From Cucumis sativus (lineage: Eukaryota; Streptophyta; Magnoliopsida; Cucurbitales; Cucurbitaceae): a DNA stretch of 64,000 nucleotides. Below the pieces are notes generated by a model, which saw nothing but the letters and a program-made list of their open reading frames with translations, did not search any database and was not told where the DNA came from. How positions within the stretch are numbered: the stretch's first letter is position 1; each line of letters starts with the position of its first letter. Below, piece by piece: positions 62,301 to 64,000 of the stretch. The stretch is from the NCBI RefSeq assembly GCF_000004075.3, contig NC_026660.2, positions 20,215,498-20,279,497 on the forward strand, read 5' to 3'. The position numbers and the translations under genes are program-made.

Positions 62301-63916
62301 TGGATGACTAGACTACCAAAATAAGATAATCAGTCATAATAATTTAAGGTTTTAATTTTTAATAAAAGGTTAGATAATAAATTGAAGTTTTATAGGAGAA
62401 CTTTAAAAGTCATTTTGTTTTCACGATTTTGATCATCACCATTTTGGCACATTGTCGTTTTAGTTTTACTTTCTCAACTCACGTTTTAGATGCAATTCAT
62501 CCACCATTTTTCCCTCTTCCTATCAATTCTTTCTTCTTCCTTCCTTTTTGGGTTTTGTAATTCATTTCATAAATATTTATTTGCAATTTTGTAGAGTTTA
62601 TTTTATACGTGTTTACATATTTTATTTTTTTAGCTTATATTAATGTTAACACTAATGTATCAGAAGATTTCAATTTGAAAAATAAATAAATAAAGGGTCA
62701 AAAGCAGGGTAACGGATTTAAGTTTTTTTGGAGAAAAAAAACAACCTTAATTTTTAATTCGAGTTCCTTATATTCAATTTCAGGGTTGATATAAAAGATT
62801 TATAAATAAATTAGTAAGATTTTTTTATGTTATTTATCTATTTAATCAATATAATAAATATAGAGTCCAATTAGACAGAAGAAAGTATTTTTAGTTTAGA
62901 AAGTATTTTTAGTTTAGAAACCAAAAAAAGATACAAAAAAATATCAAAATAAGATTTTAATCCATGAAAAGAATCAATATTATTTTTCTTTTTGTTATGG
63001 GGATTCGCATCCCGTAAATCCCGAAAAAGTAAAAGAAGATTTTCGTTTAGTGTTATGGTTCGAAATAGGGGTTGGGAAGCCTCTCCTACCCTTCCTCCAC
63101 ACCATCTCTCCTCCTTAACAGTTTTTGTTCGACTTAGGCAGTTTCAGTTCTCTTACTCTATATCATCTGCTTTCCTACTACAAATTTGTGTACTAGAAAG
63201 AAAAAAAAGAGAAATAGGAATCTATTCAATGTGTTATACGTACTAAGATAATATCAAGAAAGACGTGAATTCATCATGAAGATTACCATCACCCCACGAT
63301 TAAAAGTTGTCGAAAACAGGTAAGTGTAGCACTTTTTTTTTTTTAAAAAAAGGTGTCTATAATTTATATACCAAAAAATTAATGATGAAATTTAAACTTT
63401 TAAAGTATCAAAACTATCTACTAATTTCTCACTTATGAACTTGAAAAAAATACATGTCTTGGACAACGTGCTTTTATACTATATCTCAATAGATTGATAA
63501 AAAAAATTAATGAAATAAGTAGTAAAAGAAAAATAATTATAATAAATTAGGAAGAGTCTATTGTTAAAAGACAATATTTATAGTTAGTTGTAGACATTTT
63601 GAAGGGTGAAGAAGATAAGATTGTTTTTATATAATAATACTAACCCTATTGATATGATATTTTGATATAAATTAGTCTAAACACTAATCTTTTATATATT
63701 TGTTTTAAAACATCTTTATTATAAAATAAAGAAGTAGAACCGTGTTCTTGGATTATTAAAACATTATAAAAATTTTCACGAATGTCTCATTGGTATAGTT
63801 TAATTTGAAAAAGAGAAGAGGGGGGGTTTGTTTGTGGAAGCAACGAGGAATCAGATGAATATTTAAATGTTTGTACATTGAGCTGTTCTTAGCAATCGTC
63901 AAACTTGGAAGAAACC
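59365..63916. other. Long intergenic stretch
   Basis: UBL5 3' UTR and then about 4 kb without a recognisable gene. Bases 60230-60310 (cttcgaggccataggttcaa, acattccactccacttgtct) have the look of the B-box end of a tRNA-derived SINE, but I cannot find an A box or ends. Near 62880-62915 a 21-bp phrase (gaaagtatttttagtttaga) is doubled. An ORF at 62992-63246 is not supported by any family resemblance. Confidence 0.45.
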
Positions 63917-63931
63917 ATGGCGATGAACAAG
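63917..63931 (+). CDS. Likely first coding exon of a gene leaving the window (partial)
   Basis: ATG at 63917 in a strong plant start context (aaaccATGGCGATG), four further codons (MAMNK), then a donor-like AAG|GTAATAAAT. No more can be said about the product from five residues. The call rests on start context and donor only. Confidence 0.3.
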
Positions 63932-64000
63932 GTAATAAATGTCTGTTTGTTTGACCAATTTTTTTGTTGACTTTACACCACCTTTTCTTTTCATATTCTT

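Noticed and set aside
1-64000. CRISPR arrays, prokaryotic operons or organelle DNA
   Set aside because: No spacer-repeat pattern of that type, and the intron-rich genes with transit peptides show nuclear plant DNA.

Overview
This is a stretch of a nuclear plant genome, almost certainly a eudicot. Genes have many short exons, GT..AG introns and AT-rich introns and spacers, and several carry plastid transit peptides. The repeat content suggests Cucurbitaceae: a DUF1985-type transposon gene fragment, and recurring 'tatcattgatagac' motifs that I recall from cucurbit genomes. The family assignment is inference; 'plant' is seen directly. All exon coordinates were worked out by hand from frame, splice sites and protein family expectations.

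Layout. 1-5.0 kb: unassigned sequence, a 5'-truncated and frame-broken LINE (about 1.15-3.48 kb) and an AT-rich repeat. 5.07-10.05 kb (+): plastid chorismate synthase, 13 exons. 10-13.7 kb: AT-rich spacer. 13.7-15.86 kb (-): a patatin-like phospholipase pseudogene. 16-17.3 kb: three local tandem repeats. 18.38-21.84 kb (+): plastid-targeted Trp/Tyr-permease family transporter, 8 exons. 22.4-26.7 kb: a pair of about 1.4 kb duplicated blocks, each holding the same unrecognised 53-residue ORF (-) behind its own TATA box; a SINE sits in the second block only. 27.72-30.92 kb (-): PIP2 aquaporin, 4 exons. 31.56-34.56 kb (+): secreted endo-beta-mannanase, 6 exons, head to head with PIP2. 34.7-38.2 kb: a 182-bp minisatellite (about 10 copies) abutting a broken DUF1985 gene and further repeats. 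38.2-41.2 kb: possible LTR-element remnant and spacer. 41.18-44.47 kb (-): mRNA-decapping Nudix enzyme DCP2, 8 exons. 45.23-47.11 kb (+): plastid GNAT acetyltransferase, head to head with DCP2. 48.88-57.46 kb (-): phosphoglucomutase/phosphoglucosamine-mutase family protein, 17 coding exons, with a LINE fragment flanked by a perfect 13-bp target-site duplication in intron 1. 59.14-59.36 kb (+): intronless UBL5. 63.92 kb (+): the apparent first coding exon of a gene that leaves the window.

The genes are independent housekeeping or metabolic loci, not a pathway cluster. Aromatic amino-acid biosynthesis (chorismate synthase) and a possible aromatic amino-acid transporter lie 8 kb apart, but I see no evidence that this is functional clustering. 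The most original signal is the duplicated 53-residue ORF pair (23083-23244 and 25608-25769, minus strand). Its length is conserved without indels, the two proteins share 35 of 53 residues, and the promoters are similar, in a region that otherwise looks intergenic.
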